A stretch of 64,000 nt of DNA from Apostichopus japonicus (taxonomy: Eukaryota; Echinodermata; Holothuroidea; Aspidochirotida; Stichopodidae). The notes under the pieces were generated by a model. The model saw only the letters and a list, made by a program, of their open reading frames with translations. It did no database searches and was not told where the DNA came from. This document shows, piece by piece, positions 10,574-23,200 of the stretch (position 1 is its first letter; each line of letters starts with the position of its first letter). Both the position numbers and the translations under genes were made by a program. The stretch lies in contig NC_092571.1 of NCBI RefSeq assembly GCF_037975245.1, forward strand, positions 21,563,917 through 21,627,916, given 5' to 3'.

Positions 10574-13500
10574 TCACCGGAGTTATTAATGCAGCGGGAT
10601 GTTCGTCGAAAAGTTCTTTCATTTTCATATTTCGTGACGCACATCGGGGGGTGGGGGGGGGGATGGAAAAATTAAGTCACCGAAGCTCCAGGAGGAATTG
10701 TCAGAAGCAACTCATTAGTTTATCACAACAGAATGACTTGGCCTTTGAAGAGAAATTTGGCTAAAATTCGCCAATTGTTTTCGTTAATCGGATAATACAT
10801 GGACTGGTTCCACGAAATTCCATTCTGTACACTGGTGTACTGCAGCTATAACAATGTAGCGTTTAGTTCCATTTCGTGGTAAAACTAAAGACTTTTTCTT
10901 GGTGACTTATCTTTAAACTTATAGTACCATATGGCGATTTATGGAGTATTTGGAATCATCAAACTTTGTATTGCATAAGGCTGGTAGGCTCATGATCTTG
11001 ATACTTCCAGAGGTTCAACCAACTTTCCCAGCAGTTGCTGTGGTAGGTAAGAATTATTAAGATGAATGACTTTGTTTATTTATTTCCAACCACTAAGTAA
11101 CCAAAGAGTCTTTTAACATACTTTGTTTTCGTCTAGTTATAATCAGTCTTCTTTGCACTCATTACTTTGCTAGGATATATAGTGAAGGTTTCATAATTGA
11201 CACACCCCCGCAATTGACGCACTCTCCAAATAGATTACTAGTGCGTTACAGAAGGGAACCTAAACTTTTTGCAGCGAAGCAGAGTTATATATTCCATGAA
11301 TTTGAATCCATTACAGATATGTGCTGATCAAATTGTGTTTTTTAAAAGCCTTCCCCCAGTTTTGCAAGTTTCTTGGTATTTGAAAATGTTACTCCCTAAA
11401 AATAACCAAAATTACCTTAATATGATACCACTACTCTCTGAGACTGACCTGTCAGAGCTTAGCGGCTCAGAGCAAAGCAAACAGCATCAAAAGTCAATAA
11501 ATGTATACTTAGGCCAACATTACAGTTAGCTTATTGATGAATGCGTCAGTGTAGGCGGGGGTATGAAAGAACTTGACACGGAATACATTTTGTGGCCTAA
11601 TTCTGCTTCAGTGTACGATGCGTAGTCACAAAAAATAAATACTTTGAGATCATTTCAACTTTGAGGAACTACACATATAAAAATCTCATACAGTTGAGTG
11701 ATTTGTACTTTTCGTTGATAGACATTATTAATCAAATCATTAAAGGGTGTGAAGACTCATGCAAAAAGAAACATCTAATGCCGGTAATCTGACCTAGTTT
11801 CGAATGAGGTGTAACAGAAGTGTTAGACACCACTATTGATTCTAGAAAACACACACACAGCTTGCTACCATCGGTAATTGGACACAAATGTACAGTCAGT
11901 ATGTACAGCTGCGGTCAATACCCACAGCACAGTGTATAAACGATACAGCGATGGACATCTTAGGTCCGGCTAAAAAATAAATAACAAGGTATCACGTTTC
12001 ATTTTTGTCTGCATTTTGTAGCTACACAAACAAAAGGTCACTTGCAAGCAACATAAAGTTAACTTTTTCAGATGGCTGCACTCGGTCTGGGGGGACTCTT
12101 CAATGCCTTTTAGGTGCGTCAATTATGAGCCCACCATGCTACTACTGCGCAGATTGATAACATTTGTCTCAATTAACAAGTTTGCCCTTGGAAGCTAAAG
12201 AAGTAAAGAGTAAATATTTGATTGTTCATCTTGTTAGAGATTCCTTTAAAAGACCTACTGTACTATGTTGGCCCCAATTTTAATATGTTCTTTCGCTTTG
12301 TGAATGTATATATTGTTACGTTGGGGTGTGCTCCGGCTCAATTAGTTTGGGCTCCGTTATTAAATAAGTATAATGAACAACAGATAAAGAGAAACTCCAG
12401 ACATAGATATAATTGTATAGAATATGAGCTTTATTGCTGGAGTGTATCTGAAGTACAGTCTCTGAAGTCTGGAATCTTAGTCTTTTACATATTAAAAAAC
12501 AACAGTATTTAAGTCATTTCAACTTCATGTGAGGGGGCAATAACCTCTCTGTGACATAAACTCTTGGTCTTACTTATAATTACTAAGGCACATAGGAGAT
12601 GACTATGACTAACCTCATTTGTAGTAAACATGAGATGCAACAGGTTGTCATCTGTGTTTAAGCATGAGTATTTCATGGAATTAAGACAAAGGGGGCTTCT
12701 ACGAATATGATGTGGGTGTAGGGTGAATAAGTCATGAACAGGAAGTAAGCAGTTACTCTTAAGACAAAGAGGCATGGAAGCAAATGTTTAAAGTAATATG
12801 ATGGGGATATGACTACATACTACATTACAATATGCAAAACTCCATGGCAATGGTTTTAGAATGGCATATTCAGCAGGAACTGCTTCTTGTGTAAATATCT
12901 TGGTTTTACCATCATTAGCTATGTGGCCTTAAGAAAGTAAACTTAAGCAGACTTAGAAAAAACAATAAATGTTGTTTCTTGGCTGATTAGGTAAATAATT
13001 AAATGAGAGATTGAGCACAAAGTATTTGCAGTGTTAATTACCCCCTTATGAACTGACATGACGTTCACAGCAACAACCAGCCTGCAAGTTAGATCCTACG
13101 GGAGATGAAAACGCCTTGAAATGCTACATGTTAATTTCATCTCAAACCGAAGAGCAAATTCGCAAGTTCACTGTCATAGCACATGGTAGAACAACTTTTG
13201 ATTTTCTCGTTAAATGTCACTCCCTGAGCGGTGAGCAACATCATATAGCAACCTATTTGTTGCCAAGAGTTTCAATGTTTTTCTAATTTTACGATGTTTT
13301 TACCTAATACTAATTGAATAGCATATTATGATGTTAGGTAAGTGGTTGTCTGGTTGATCAACTTCAAAATATAATCATACTACATAAGCCAGCTTCCTAG
13401 GCTAAATAATGTTTATCATTAATTGTTACAAAAATGTTTTAAAAAGGAAGCACTGCTAGCTAACATGTTTGTTACTTGCAATGGTACAATAAGGAATGCA

Positions 13501-14314
13501 ATAGGGCACAAGAAACTGGGGTTGCAGAAAATTAGGCAGACATGACATGAAATGCCCCTTACAGAAATTGACACAAATTATGCAGCCTTGCATCCAATGA
13601 TAATCATTTGAGTCAACAAATCCACTGTCTCTGATTTCCTGGCTATGAGTCTTATCTGACTAAGAAGGTATGAATCTTTCTTTGGAATGACAGTAACATA
13701 CCTAATATTTAATCACTCTGCAAAGAAGCCAACTCTGAAGTTATCCCAGCGTAATTAAAAAGTGGTCTTGCCTGGCCATGCAATTTGTGTACACAAGAGT
13801 GATAAGCACCCAGCTTTACAGCTGTAAGTGTGAACTCCAATATCAACTTTCTGCTGAAAACCAGAGTTGTGGCCTATATATCAGGAATTCAAGAGTGTTC
13901 AATTCTGTAAGGGTCACTTTCATAGCATGTGTAGTATAATTGCACTAGCCTAGTTCTCTGTGTTAGGGAAAGTTGTGCGGTATGTGGTTACTGTAAGTGA
14001 AATTCTTACAGTGTGGACACTGGCATTTGAAGTTACTTGTGTTCACAAAATGGTTAACACTTGGGAATGATTTAAACGGCTTCAGTTTACATGGTTCTAT
14101 TGCTCTTGATTTCTCTTTTGCTAACTGTTTTGGCAATTTCACAAATCTGTTCAGGTGATGCAGAATTTATTTTGCAGGTGGTTCAATTCCACCAACAGAA
14201 ATGACTCAGCCATACAGTTTCAAGAAGGAATACAAAGACATAAACATGTATATACCGATAACCGACAGTGAAACAGTTAGTTTCGCACATGGGCGGCAAT
14301 CATAAGGGAGGGGG
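10574..14314. other. Gene-poor stretch
   Basis: There is a G-rich run near 10644-10663. ORFs at 11269-11529, 12222-12512 and 12509-12775 have no recognisable domain, no splice context and biased composition. I see no supported gene in this 3.7 kb. Confidence 0.5.
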
Positions 14315-14405
14315 GGGGAGGGACGGGTACAAGTCTCCCCCAATATTTTAGGTAGGGGATATAGTATATAATATCCCACCAATATTTGGTGGCATAGTTT
14401 ATTTT
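14315..14405. repeat. Possible dispersed repeat (ccccaccaatat type)
   Basis: The string agtctcccccaat, a spacer, ggggatatagtatataatat and then cccaccaatatttgg resembles the gtccccatcaa, ggggacatgatataccgtgt and ccccaccaatttg strings at 34960-35025. The match is short and degenerate, so kinship of the two is tentative. Confidence 0.3.
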
Positions 14406-14724
14406 GTGTGGCTATGAATAGAAAATAATGCGTGACATTATTTATCCAAATCATATTTGGCGGTGGCGAAACCTTCATCCAACACATGCTGCATGAGGTA
14501 AGTGACACTTCGAGGTTGTTTCTTTGATCTGTGACCGTATAGTTGCCACTCATCATTATTATCATGTCTGTACATCTATTGTGTATGAGTGTACAGTAAG
14601 TATCTGTTCGTACACTCATATATATGATCCACATCGATATGGGTTCCCTATTTAATTTTTTTTTTTCTGTTTTTACGATATTGTTAGTAATTTCAAAAGA
14701 GAAAATGCTGAAGATGCAATTTAC

Positions 14725-14912
14725 AAGGCCTGGGAAGTGCCATTTACAGCGATCTGGGAGGCATTTTCAGCCAAAATTTTCTTGTACGCTTCGCTCCAAA
14801 AATGGTGGCGCTAAGCTTAGATAGTTTTCAATGCCGTATCTACGGCTCTGATAGTTTGCCTACAGTTTCGCCCCTCCCTTGACAAATTCCTGGCTACGCG
14901 CCTGAAACCGAA
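14725..14912. repeat. Dispersed repeat, copy 1
   Basis: Shares an ordered set of blocks with 37745-37920: aaggcctggga / aaggcccggaa, agcgatctgggaggca / ggcgatctagggagca, tacgcttcgctcc / tacgctccgcgcc, and ggtggcgctaagcttagatag / ggtggcgctccgcttagatag, each followed by a pyrimidine-rich tail (gcccctcccttgac). It is probably the end of an interspersed element of unknown class. Confidence 0.6.
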
Positions 14913-14986
14913 ACAAAGCGAAACTTTGTTCCCCGCTTAAATTGGGCTTAGTGATGAAATTTGATAACCAAAAAAAAAAAAAAAAT

Positions 14987-14988
<2 letters not shown>

Positions 14989-15030
<42 letters not shown>
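14989..15030. repeat. (AT)n microsatellite
   Basis: About 21 AT dinucleotides follow an A-rich run. The Ile-Tyr ORF that reads through it is an artefact. Confidence 0.95.
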
Positions 15031-15035
<5 letters not shown>

Positions 15036-15595
15036 AAAGAGAAAATGAATCTCTAAATTTATTGGTGTTTAGTGTACATGCTGTACACTCGTCTTTCTTC
15101 TGACGCAGTAGTTTGATTTGATTTATTTGTTTGTTTTTCACGTGTAAATTTACAGTGTGAAGGAAGTCTTCCAAAAAGCGTACAACAGCTTAACAAACAG
15201 TTTGGTTGGTTTGGTTGTTTAGTTTCCGTGCACAGGTGCTATGTAGTCACTGCTTTTCTTAGCAAGTTTTTTTTTTGTATATCATAATGTCACGTGACAA
15301 TACAGGCTGCTATGCTGTTCTCCAGCTCCTCGGGCGTGACGAAAGCAGCATGTTTGTTTCATGACGTAAAATCCAAACGAATAAGCCATGGCACAATAAT
15401 CATTTAAAACGTGCTAAACTTATATAATGTCGAAAAAGTAGGCCTATATAGAGCAAATTTGATTTCCAATCCGATGTCTATAGTTACAGATTTTGTCAAT
15501 TATCTAAATGACTCAATCAAGGATGTAATGTATTATTATGTATATATTTAAATTTAACAGGAAAAACCGATTGCGATGCTTCCTAATGCTAAAAA

Positions 15596-15706
15596 TTTGG
15601 ACGGGTCGGAGATTGATAGGACGGGAAGCGATAGGACGGGGAGCGATAGGACGGGGATCGATTGAACAAAGAGCGATTGGACATTGAGCGAGTGGACGGG
15701 AGAAGC
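15596..15706. repeat. Short minisatellite (gagcgataggacggg)
   Basis: About six or seven imperfect 15 bp units based on gagcgataggacggg. Later units read gagcgattggacatt and gagcgagtggacggg. Confidence 0.75.
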
Positions 15707-15732
15707 TCTGTGCTCCCTCTGTATACTATGCT

Positions 15733-15776
15733 CAACGAGGTAAATGATTCATTTAAATGATTCATTTACCTCGTTG
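15733..15776. mobile_element. 44 bp palindromic mini-element with 8 bp duplication
   Basis: The 44 bases start CAACGAGGTAAATGATTC and end GATTCATTTACCTCGTTG. They form a palindrome broken only by one symmetric T/T pair on each side of the centre TTTAAA. The direct repeat ACTATGCT flanks it exactly (15725-15732 and 15777-15784). The termini match those of the 656 bp element at 9564-10219 (CAACGAGGTAAATGA), so this looks like two terminal repeats with almost nothing between them. It could be an extreme deletion derivative. Confidence 0.75.
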
Positions 15777-16040
15777 ACTATGCTTTACGTAGCATCGTTC
15801 AAGCTTAATTGTATAACGTTATTTTCAATTTACTGCGTAGTAGTGTCATTCTTTTTATTTTCTTGACACCAGTTTGTTTTGATACTCCTAACTATAATAA
15901 AAGTTAAATACGGGGTACCGTTTCGAGACAAATGTTGGTTATTTCCTTTCTACGTTGTTATTAAAGTTTAACAACTAACATGAACATTGATAGTGATTTT
16001 GTTTTCTGTAGGAATGAACATGATCAACCAACACTCTACC

Positions 16041-16178
16041 GTGCGTTTATCACACGGATAATGCAGGAACGGGGGCTCAACGCTATTGTTGGATGAACTA
16101 CAGTACAGTAACTCTATACGGCTTCGTGCATTACTTGCGCCATACACCCGTTCGTGCATTATCCTGCGATGAAAACAC
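16041..16178. repeat. Inverted repeat (about 33 bp arms)
   Basis: The left arm contains cggataatgcaggaacggg and the right arm contains cccgttcgtgcattatcctg, with a 73 bp loop. About 27 of 33 positions pair by eye. It lies about 1.1 kb upstream of OXSM. I saw no flanking duplication. Confidence 0.55.
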
Positions 16179-17276
16179 GGTACTGAGACTGTTTTGGTTA
16201 ACATCTAGTTATTTTAAAAATGGTAACATTTGCCCAAACTGTGTTACGTTAACCCGCGGATAGTTGAAATGAGCATGTTTCTCCTGCTTTAAATGAGTTA
16301 TTTAGTCATGCTCATAATACCTGAGAGGTTTCACGTGACCGTGCATGCTGGTTTATACTCCATACTTGGGTAGTATGCTATAAACATTATGCGAGGGACA
16401 GGAGGACCGAGGTGTTTTTGGGCCTTCACAAGCATTATTTAATTATTGTAGAAATTACGGTGGCCCAGATGAGACATGGAATTTTCGAACGTTTCATGTC
16501 ATATGTATTACCTTCTTTTAACTGTCCAAGTTTTGAGTGTGTGACTTTCTATAGAAGAAAAGAAATAAGATCGGAAATTAGATGTATTGTGTGGTGAATG
16601 AAACGAACATTGATCATTTGTTTGCCAAACACTCTTCTGCTAATACAATGGATCCAGTTGAATGATTTAGTACTGCCGTGTAGTAAATCCCTCGTTGACG
16701 AGTAACAAATAGAAACGTAGGCGTTGTACTTTCCCCCATTTTTCTAAGTGAGTGGAGGTATGTCGGTGCATGTAATGGGGCAGTAGCCCTCTCTGCCCTC
16801 CTGTGTAGGCTACGTAAGTATATATGTGGTTGTAACGGCATCCCACATTTGGGGTATCAGAAAAGTCGATGTTCAAAAGCTGCGAATATTTACCGGACAT
16901 TCGCTGAAATATTAACCATATTCAAGTTTTTTTTTCTACCACTCATCCAGTTCCTTCCCGTGAAAATTCATCCTGATAGAAAATTAATATGTTGTTGTAA
17001 AGTTAGTGGCGCTATTTGTATTTGCCTAAATAATAATTGCCAAGGACATCTCTTTCTCTTTTCAATCATGTTGGTTTGAAAAACTCACTGTGAAAACAAA
17101 CTCTCCTATTTGTTTATTTGAAATCTCGCTATGAATATCAGTCATTTAGACGGTTGTAGAAGCGAGATGTGTGAAGTAACTTTAAGTCCATCCAAAAAAA
17201 AAAAAACAAATACCTCCATAGCACCCAATGATCGATTACCATTTCTCTGTGACGAAAACTGAACCGAATTTGCTTG
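16179..17276. other. Upstream region of OXSM
   Basis: The promoter and 5' UTR of OXSM should lie here, but I can place no transcription start, TATA box or CpG-rich core with confidence. An A-run is at 17195-17207. The short ORFs here have no known domain. Confidence 0.4.
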
Positions 17277-20200
17277 ATGTGGGTTTTCGAACTTCAACTC
17301 GATCTCGAAGAGAAGAAACTGAAGAAGACCGTAGTCTGGCCTGCATCTATATTTCTCTTCTGTAGCGCGAAAAGAACTTTAAATATTCCATTTAGAAGCC
17401 AAGGTAGCTCGAGTGGTATAGTGAGTGAAAGTGGTAGAGTGAGGGTTGGAGTAACAGGAATAGGTAAGTGGATTGTCATATTATCTCAATTATGAAGGTT
17501 ACAGAGTTGTGCATGTACTAGATTCGCGACTAGGCCTAGCCTACTTAGATTGCTGTGTAGTAATAGCATGGTGTACGGTACTGTAACTTCGCGTGTTCCC
17601 TAAATTCGCGTTACTGTGTTAGACATATGTAGTTGCACAAATAGTCAAATTGTAACCACTTTCATTCATAATTTCAATATACAAAGCATGAACAAATGCA
17701 GCCAAAACAAGGCATCATCAATTTTGTGATCTGAGACACTTTCATGGATTATTCCACAGAGTCAGGGAAATTTTTCCTTGCTTTGAGCAGTTTGACTCCC
17801 AACCTTTACAAGTATAAATTTTCTATTTCCCGCGGAATCTGATCAACTAATTGATGAAATCACATAGCTGAATTGAAAGCACCAAGCCACCGAGCAAAGT
17901 AAGCTAGATGATAGATCGTGATCGCAGTTATCTTTTAAAATAACTTTAATGCTATTACTAAAGCGAATTTACAGTATAGGCCTACCATCATCTAGTATTT
18001 CTACCGGGAATTTACTGTCTTGGATCGAGAATTGGCTTGGTAATAGGAAACAGAGGGTGGTAATTAAAGGCTGTGCTTCTTCTTGGCAGGACGTTACTAG
18101 TGGGGTTCCACAATGGTCTGTAGTGGGTCCCTTGTTGTTTGTTGCTATATAAATGCCATCGACGGAGATATTTTGTGTACAGCTAAAAAGTTTGCTGATG
18201 ACACCAAATTGTATTCTGAGGTCTCTTCCAAAAACTATGATAAGAAGTTTCAAATGGATTTGGATCAGGTTTTTTCCCGGTCTCAGGGGTGGCAAATGCT
18301 TTTTAATATTGATAAATGCAATGTAGTGCACATTGGTACTAGTACAGTAACCAAAAGTTTATATACAATCTTAACGGTGTGGAGTTACAGGAGGTCTCTG
18401 TTGAAAGAGACCTAGGTATCTACATTGACTCATCTCTACAACCTTCTAAACATTGTCTTGAAGCTGCTAAAAGAGGTATATAATAGGGTTTTAGGTATGA
18501 TCAAGAGGAACTTCAGTTTTCTGAAAGAGGACATCGTAGTTAGGCTTTATAAGCAGTTGGTTAGGCCTCATCTGGAGAATGCTGTGCAGGCTTGGAACCC
18601 ATATTTTGCTAAGGATAAGGAAGTACTTGAAAATGTCCAGAAGAGGGCTACTAGGATGATTAGTTCCTTAAAGAGTGTTCCTTATTATAGGCGGTTACAA
18701 CTGTTGAATCTCACCACACTAGAGCTTAGGAGGTTACGTGGGGACTTGATCCAGGTTTTCAAGATTGTGTATGGTTTCGACAATTTATCCTTTACCGACT
18801 TTTTCATGTTTGCTAACAGTAGTTGTACCAGAGGTTATTGTCTTAAACTCCATAAGTCACATAGTAGGATTAATATTCAACATAACTTTTTTTTCTAATA
18901 GGTTTGTGAATGAGTGGAATGGTTTGCCTGAGAAAGTTTTACTTGCAAGTAGTGTCAATGGGTTTAAGAATACTTTGGACAAGCAATTTAAGCATTGTAA
19001 TCGGGTCTGAGTGTTTGTGTCTTCAGTTTTTCTTTTCACTCTCTATAGGGTCCTTGATGGGGACTTGAGTATCCCTCCTGATCCTTTTTTTCTACTAAAC
19101 TAAACTAAACTAATATTAGTAACCAGACCCTGGAAGTGGAAATCATCACAAAGGATCAAAAGGACTTAAATCAAAGCCCCCCTCCAACACCCCCCCCCCT
19201 TTCAGCACAAGTTTTTATCTGGTAGAAGAAGCTTTATGATCTTGGTGGAACTTCAGGGAGAATGTCAGACATCTCTTACCAAACCATGATCAGATGGTCA
19301 CAGCTAAAAAGATAAAAATGCAGGGTAGTCTGCAATTTACAGTAGGTTAACACTGATAACTTACAGTGTCCAATTACAGTACAAAGTGATCACTTACCTG
19401 AATGTTATGAAGATGACCAAACTTGTCAGAACTTGTTCATTTTTTGTTGTTGTCTGAAATCATTATTTTCATACCATCACAGTCTCTTGTGAATAATTTA
19501 TATCTTCCAGGAGTTGTAACACCATTGGGGATTGGTGTCAGCAATGTATGGTCAAAATTACTTCAAGGCAAGAGTGGCATTGGATTGCTGAGTGGAGAAA
19601 AATATGAAGGAATACCAAGTAAAGTAGGTAAGATGTTTGAGGATGTAAGAACTGAACCATTTATTTCGTTTTCATGTCTTTTGTGGGTAGCCAAAACAAC
19701 TTTGGCAAATCTTTTCACTGGTCACTGAGTTATTAGTATCCTCGATAGTTTGCAAATCGTGTTTAATCAGAATTCATGTCTATAATCAGTATTAAATCAT
19801 GTTTGTCAATATTTACATTTCTACTCAATGTAAATTTTTCGACAAAAAACGTTTTGTAATCAGTGATGATAATACCGGAGAGAATACCGTAGAGAATACA
19901 ATGTGGTGTGCCACAAGGCTCTATTCTTGGTCCATTGTTTTTCATCCTTTATGTCAATGACATTACCAAAGTTTTTGGTAAAGTTAAAGTTGTTTTGTTT
20001 GCTGACGACACAAATATCTTCTTCGTACCACAATCGAGTACTTTATTTCATATTGAAGTATCAACTGAATAAAGACAAGTTAAGCGACTGGTTTGCTGGC
20101 AACAAATTATCATTGAATATTGATAAAACAAACTATATAGTTTTTAATACTTCTTACAATTTTACATGGAATGCTGATATAACTATGGGCGGTCAACGAC

Positions 20201-23200
20201 TACAACAAGTCAAAAGCACTAGATTTTTAGGCGTTTATATAGATCATAAACTTAAACGGTGTGAAGACATTACAACTGTCTGTAAAAAAGTTGCAAAAAA
20301 CACTGGTGTTTTAGCTAAGCTTAAGCATTATCTGCCACAACACATATTAAAGATTCTCTACCAGACATTAGTCCTGCCACATATTATGTATTGTTGTAAC
20401 ATATGGTCTGGTACTAGATATACCAATCTGAATCCCATTTGTATTACACAGAAGAGAGCAGTCTGCCATATAACACATGCCAAACCACGGGACCACACAA
20501 ATCATTCTAGGTTGTTAAAAACTGATGACATTATTCGGGTTAATCTTGCTACATTTGCTTATAAGGCATTGAATGGACTGTTACCAAATGCTTTTAATGA
20601 CTACTTAATAAGTAACAGTGATGTTCATCATTACAATACCAGATTTTCAGGCAATGCACATTATAACAGATATAATTCTACAATGGGGATGTTATCACTA
20701 AGGGCACGTACAATCAAAACATGGAATTCTCTATCAGACAATATTACAAATAAACCTTCTGCAAAATCATTCAGAAGAAACTTTATTCCAAAAATTATTG
20801 CATCTTATTAATTGAACATGTTCATTTTTTCTTATATATTTTGTTTTCTTTTTCCTTTTCTTTACAGGTAGTCCTCTACTTTGTTAAGCCATCTGAAGGT
20901 TTTTTAGAGGACTTCCTATCCTATTCACTTGATGAAATAAAATCAATCAATCAATCAATAATTGTTTTATCAGTATTACCTTAGATCCACATATATGCTC
21001 TCAGCAAAATGAGCATGACTAATCCGTTCGATATCATTCATCTGGACAGTAAAATATTTCTGTACCCAATATTGCTTGGTGTGGTTTATATACGTAATTG
21101 TTATATTTACATTTTTAATCTGCATTTGTTATTCAATTATATTTAATGTGCTTTTATCAATATTATTTGATGCTTACCAACAGCTGGATTGGTTCCAAGG
21201 GGCGAGGGCGACGGCCAGTTTCATGCTCCGAGTCACCTTACGAAAGCTGTGAGTACAGTATGAGTGAAAGTGTGTAAAATTTATCCCAATTTAGCCTTTT
21301 GTTGAACTGAGATAGTACAATCTTAAGTCACATTTTTTTTTGGGGGGGGGGGTTACTAGTAGGTGCCCCCAGTTTAGCTCCTGATATCACCATTTACAAT
21401 ATCAAAACCATCAAATTATCTACTTTTTAAAATATTTATATTCAACCTATACATGTACAGGCATATTTTTTTGGTAGGCAACAAGGAAACAAATGTCATT
21501 GCAAATAAACTTAGCCATTCAAGAATGTGGCTTTAAATGATAAAGTAACAATGATTGATTGTATCTACAACATATTTATTTACAACCCAGTTTTCTTGAA
21601 CTTTGGAAAGAGTCTTTCTTACTAAATTTATGAGATAATAGTTTTAATCCAGGCAGATTATTTAAAAAACCCAAAAAACTATCAGCTATTAGTGTAGCCC
21701 AGTTACAAGGCTGAAAGTAAGGCTTGGTCAGGGCAAGGCCATTGGGCCTCTTTGTTATAAATTTGGGAGGGCCCCAAGGTCATCAAATAGGGCACCAAGG
21801 TCAAACATTGTTTGGTAGTAGGGCACCAAGGCCAAAAACAATTATGTTGCTGGACAGTCAAAGAAACATCAGTATTAGCTTTATGTGATATTATGAATAT
21901 GAAGCAGAACACATAACACATACTATTGGTTGGTTCAATCATGTTTTAACTCTGCTAACATAATGTAAAAATCACTAAGTATGCAAACACATATATGTGA
22001 CTCATAGTTTGATATTAACTGATCTTTATCTTGTGGAAGTTTATTTCGTGGACTTCATTTTGTAAAATGGTTTTATTTATCTACTTGGAATTGCATTCAA
22101 GTGAAAGGGCACAGCTGCCAAATTACAGCCAAAGAATTTGGGCAAGACAGCCGTTGTGACCTTCCACGATGGGTGCTTTTGTAGGCTATCGTGGAGAAAT
22201 ACAACAGCCTTTGTTTACTTCCAGCTCTGAATTATGTAGTTGTCCAGTTGTATCTAGCCTTGCTAACATTGCATACAGATAACAACCAGTATTTTAATTG
22301 CAACTCTTTGGACCAGGAGACAGCACTCTGCCGAGGTTTTACTACAGAACTTCAAAGTCATAAACTGGGTGACTCTTGAGTGGAGTGGGAATTGGTTATT
22401 GTAAAAAAGACAACTGTTTATAAGAAGGATGATGAAGATTCTGAAAATCTCTTGCTTTTACTTATCCTGTAGGAGTTGAAGATAGCAGAAGATGTGACTC
22501 AGTTCGCTCTTGTTGCCTCAGAGGAAGCCCTCTGTCAAGCCAAATGGAAACCAACATCAGATCAAGATAAACTGGACACAGTAAGCTATTGATTTTGAGT
22601 GAACAAATGTTGAATATGAGAAAGAAAAAGATTAAAATATAAAATAGAAGAAATAAACAATATAAAAGAGAGAAAAAAATAAAAGCACTCAATCTGAGTA
22701 GTTCTGCAAACTCTTTAGTTGCTTTTTCTTACCTGTCTTAATTCAATTAAATGAGCCCATCTCTCGGGCAAGCTTTTGACCAGTACTTTGATTGTATGCA
22801 ATGACCAAATTTCTGTTTGGACAATCACGTAAGCTTTTGAGATCATCAGGTGAAGGACTTGTTGTTTACATCATATACAAATTGCATTGTAAGTAAATAC
22901 TGTACCTTCATAATAGTAGATTGGCATCGCCCCATCACCTTGGAGGAACTGAAATTAAACAAAAAATAGTAGTAGGCCGTTGATCCACTCAAAGTTAAAT
23001 TTTAATGGCCCAAAGCTGGTGTTCTATTCACCAAACCCACACAGCTCTCCTGCCATGTACACCTTGGTTGTTGTTTTTGCTACCTTTTTTGGGCATCAAT
23101 ATTTGTTTGGACCATCAAGAAATACAATAAGAATTTTTTGTCCAAGGGATAACCTGAAAGAATCTTTAAATATCTTGTCCAATTGGTTATAATAATGATT

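Noticed and set aside
14206-14634. 142-codon minus-strand ORF
   Set aside because: Crosses a G-run and a likely dispersed repeat. No domain and no splice or start context to support it.
19423-19728. Single 101-codon ORF as OXSM exon 2
   Set aside because: Only 19511-19627 aligns with the OXSM family and has splice borders; the rest is intron.
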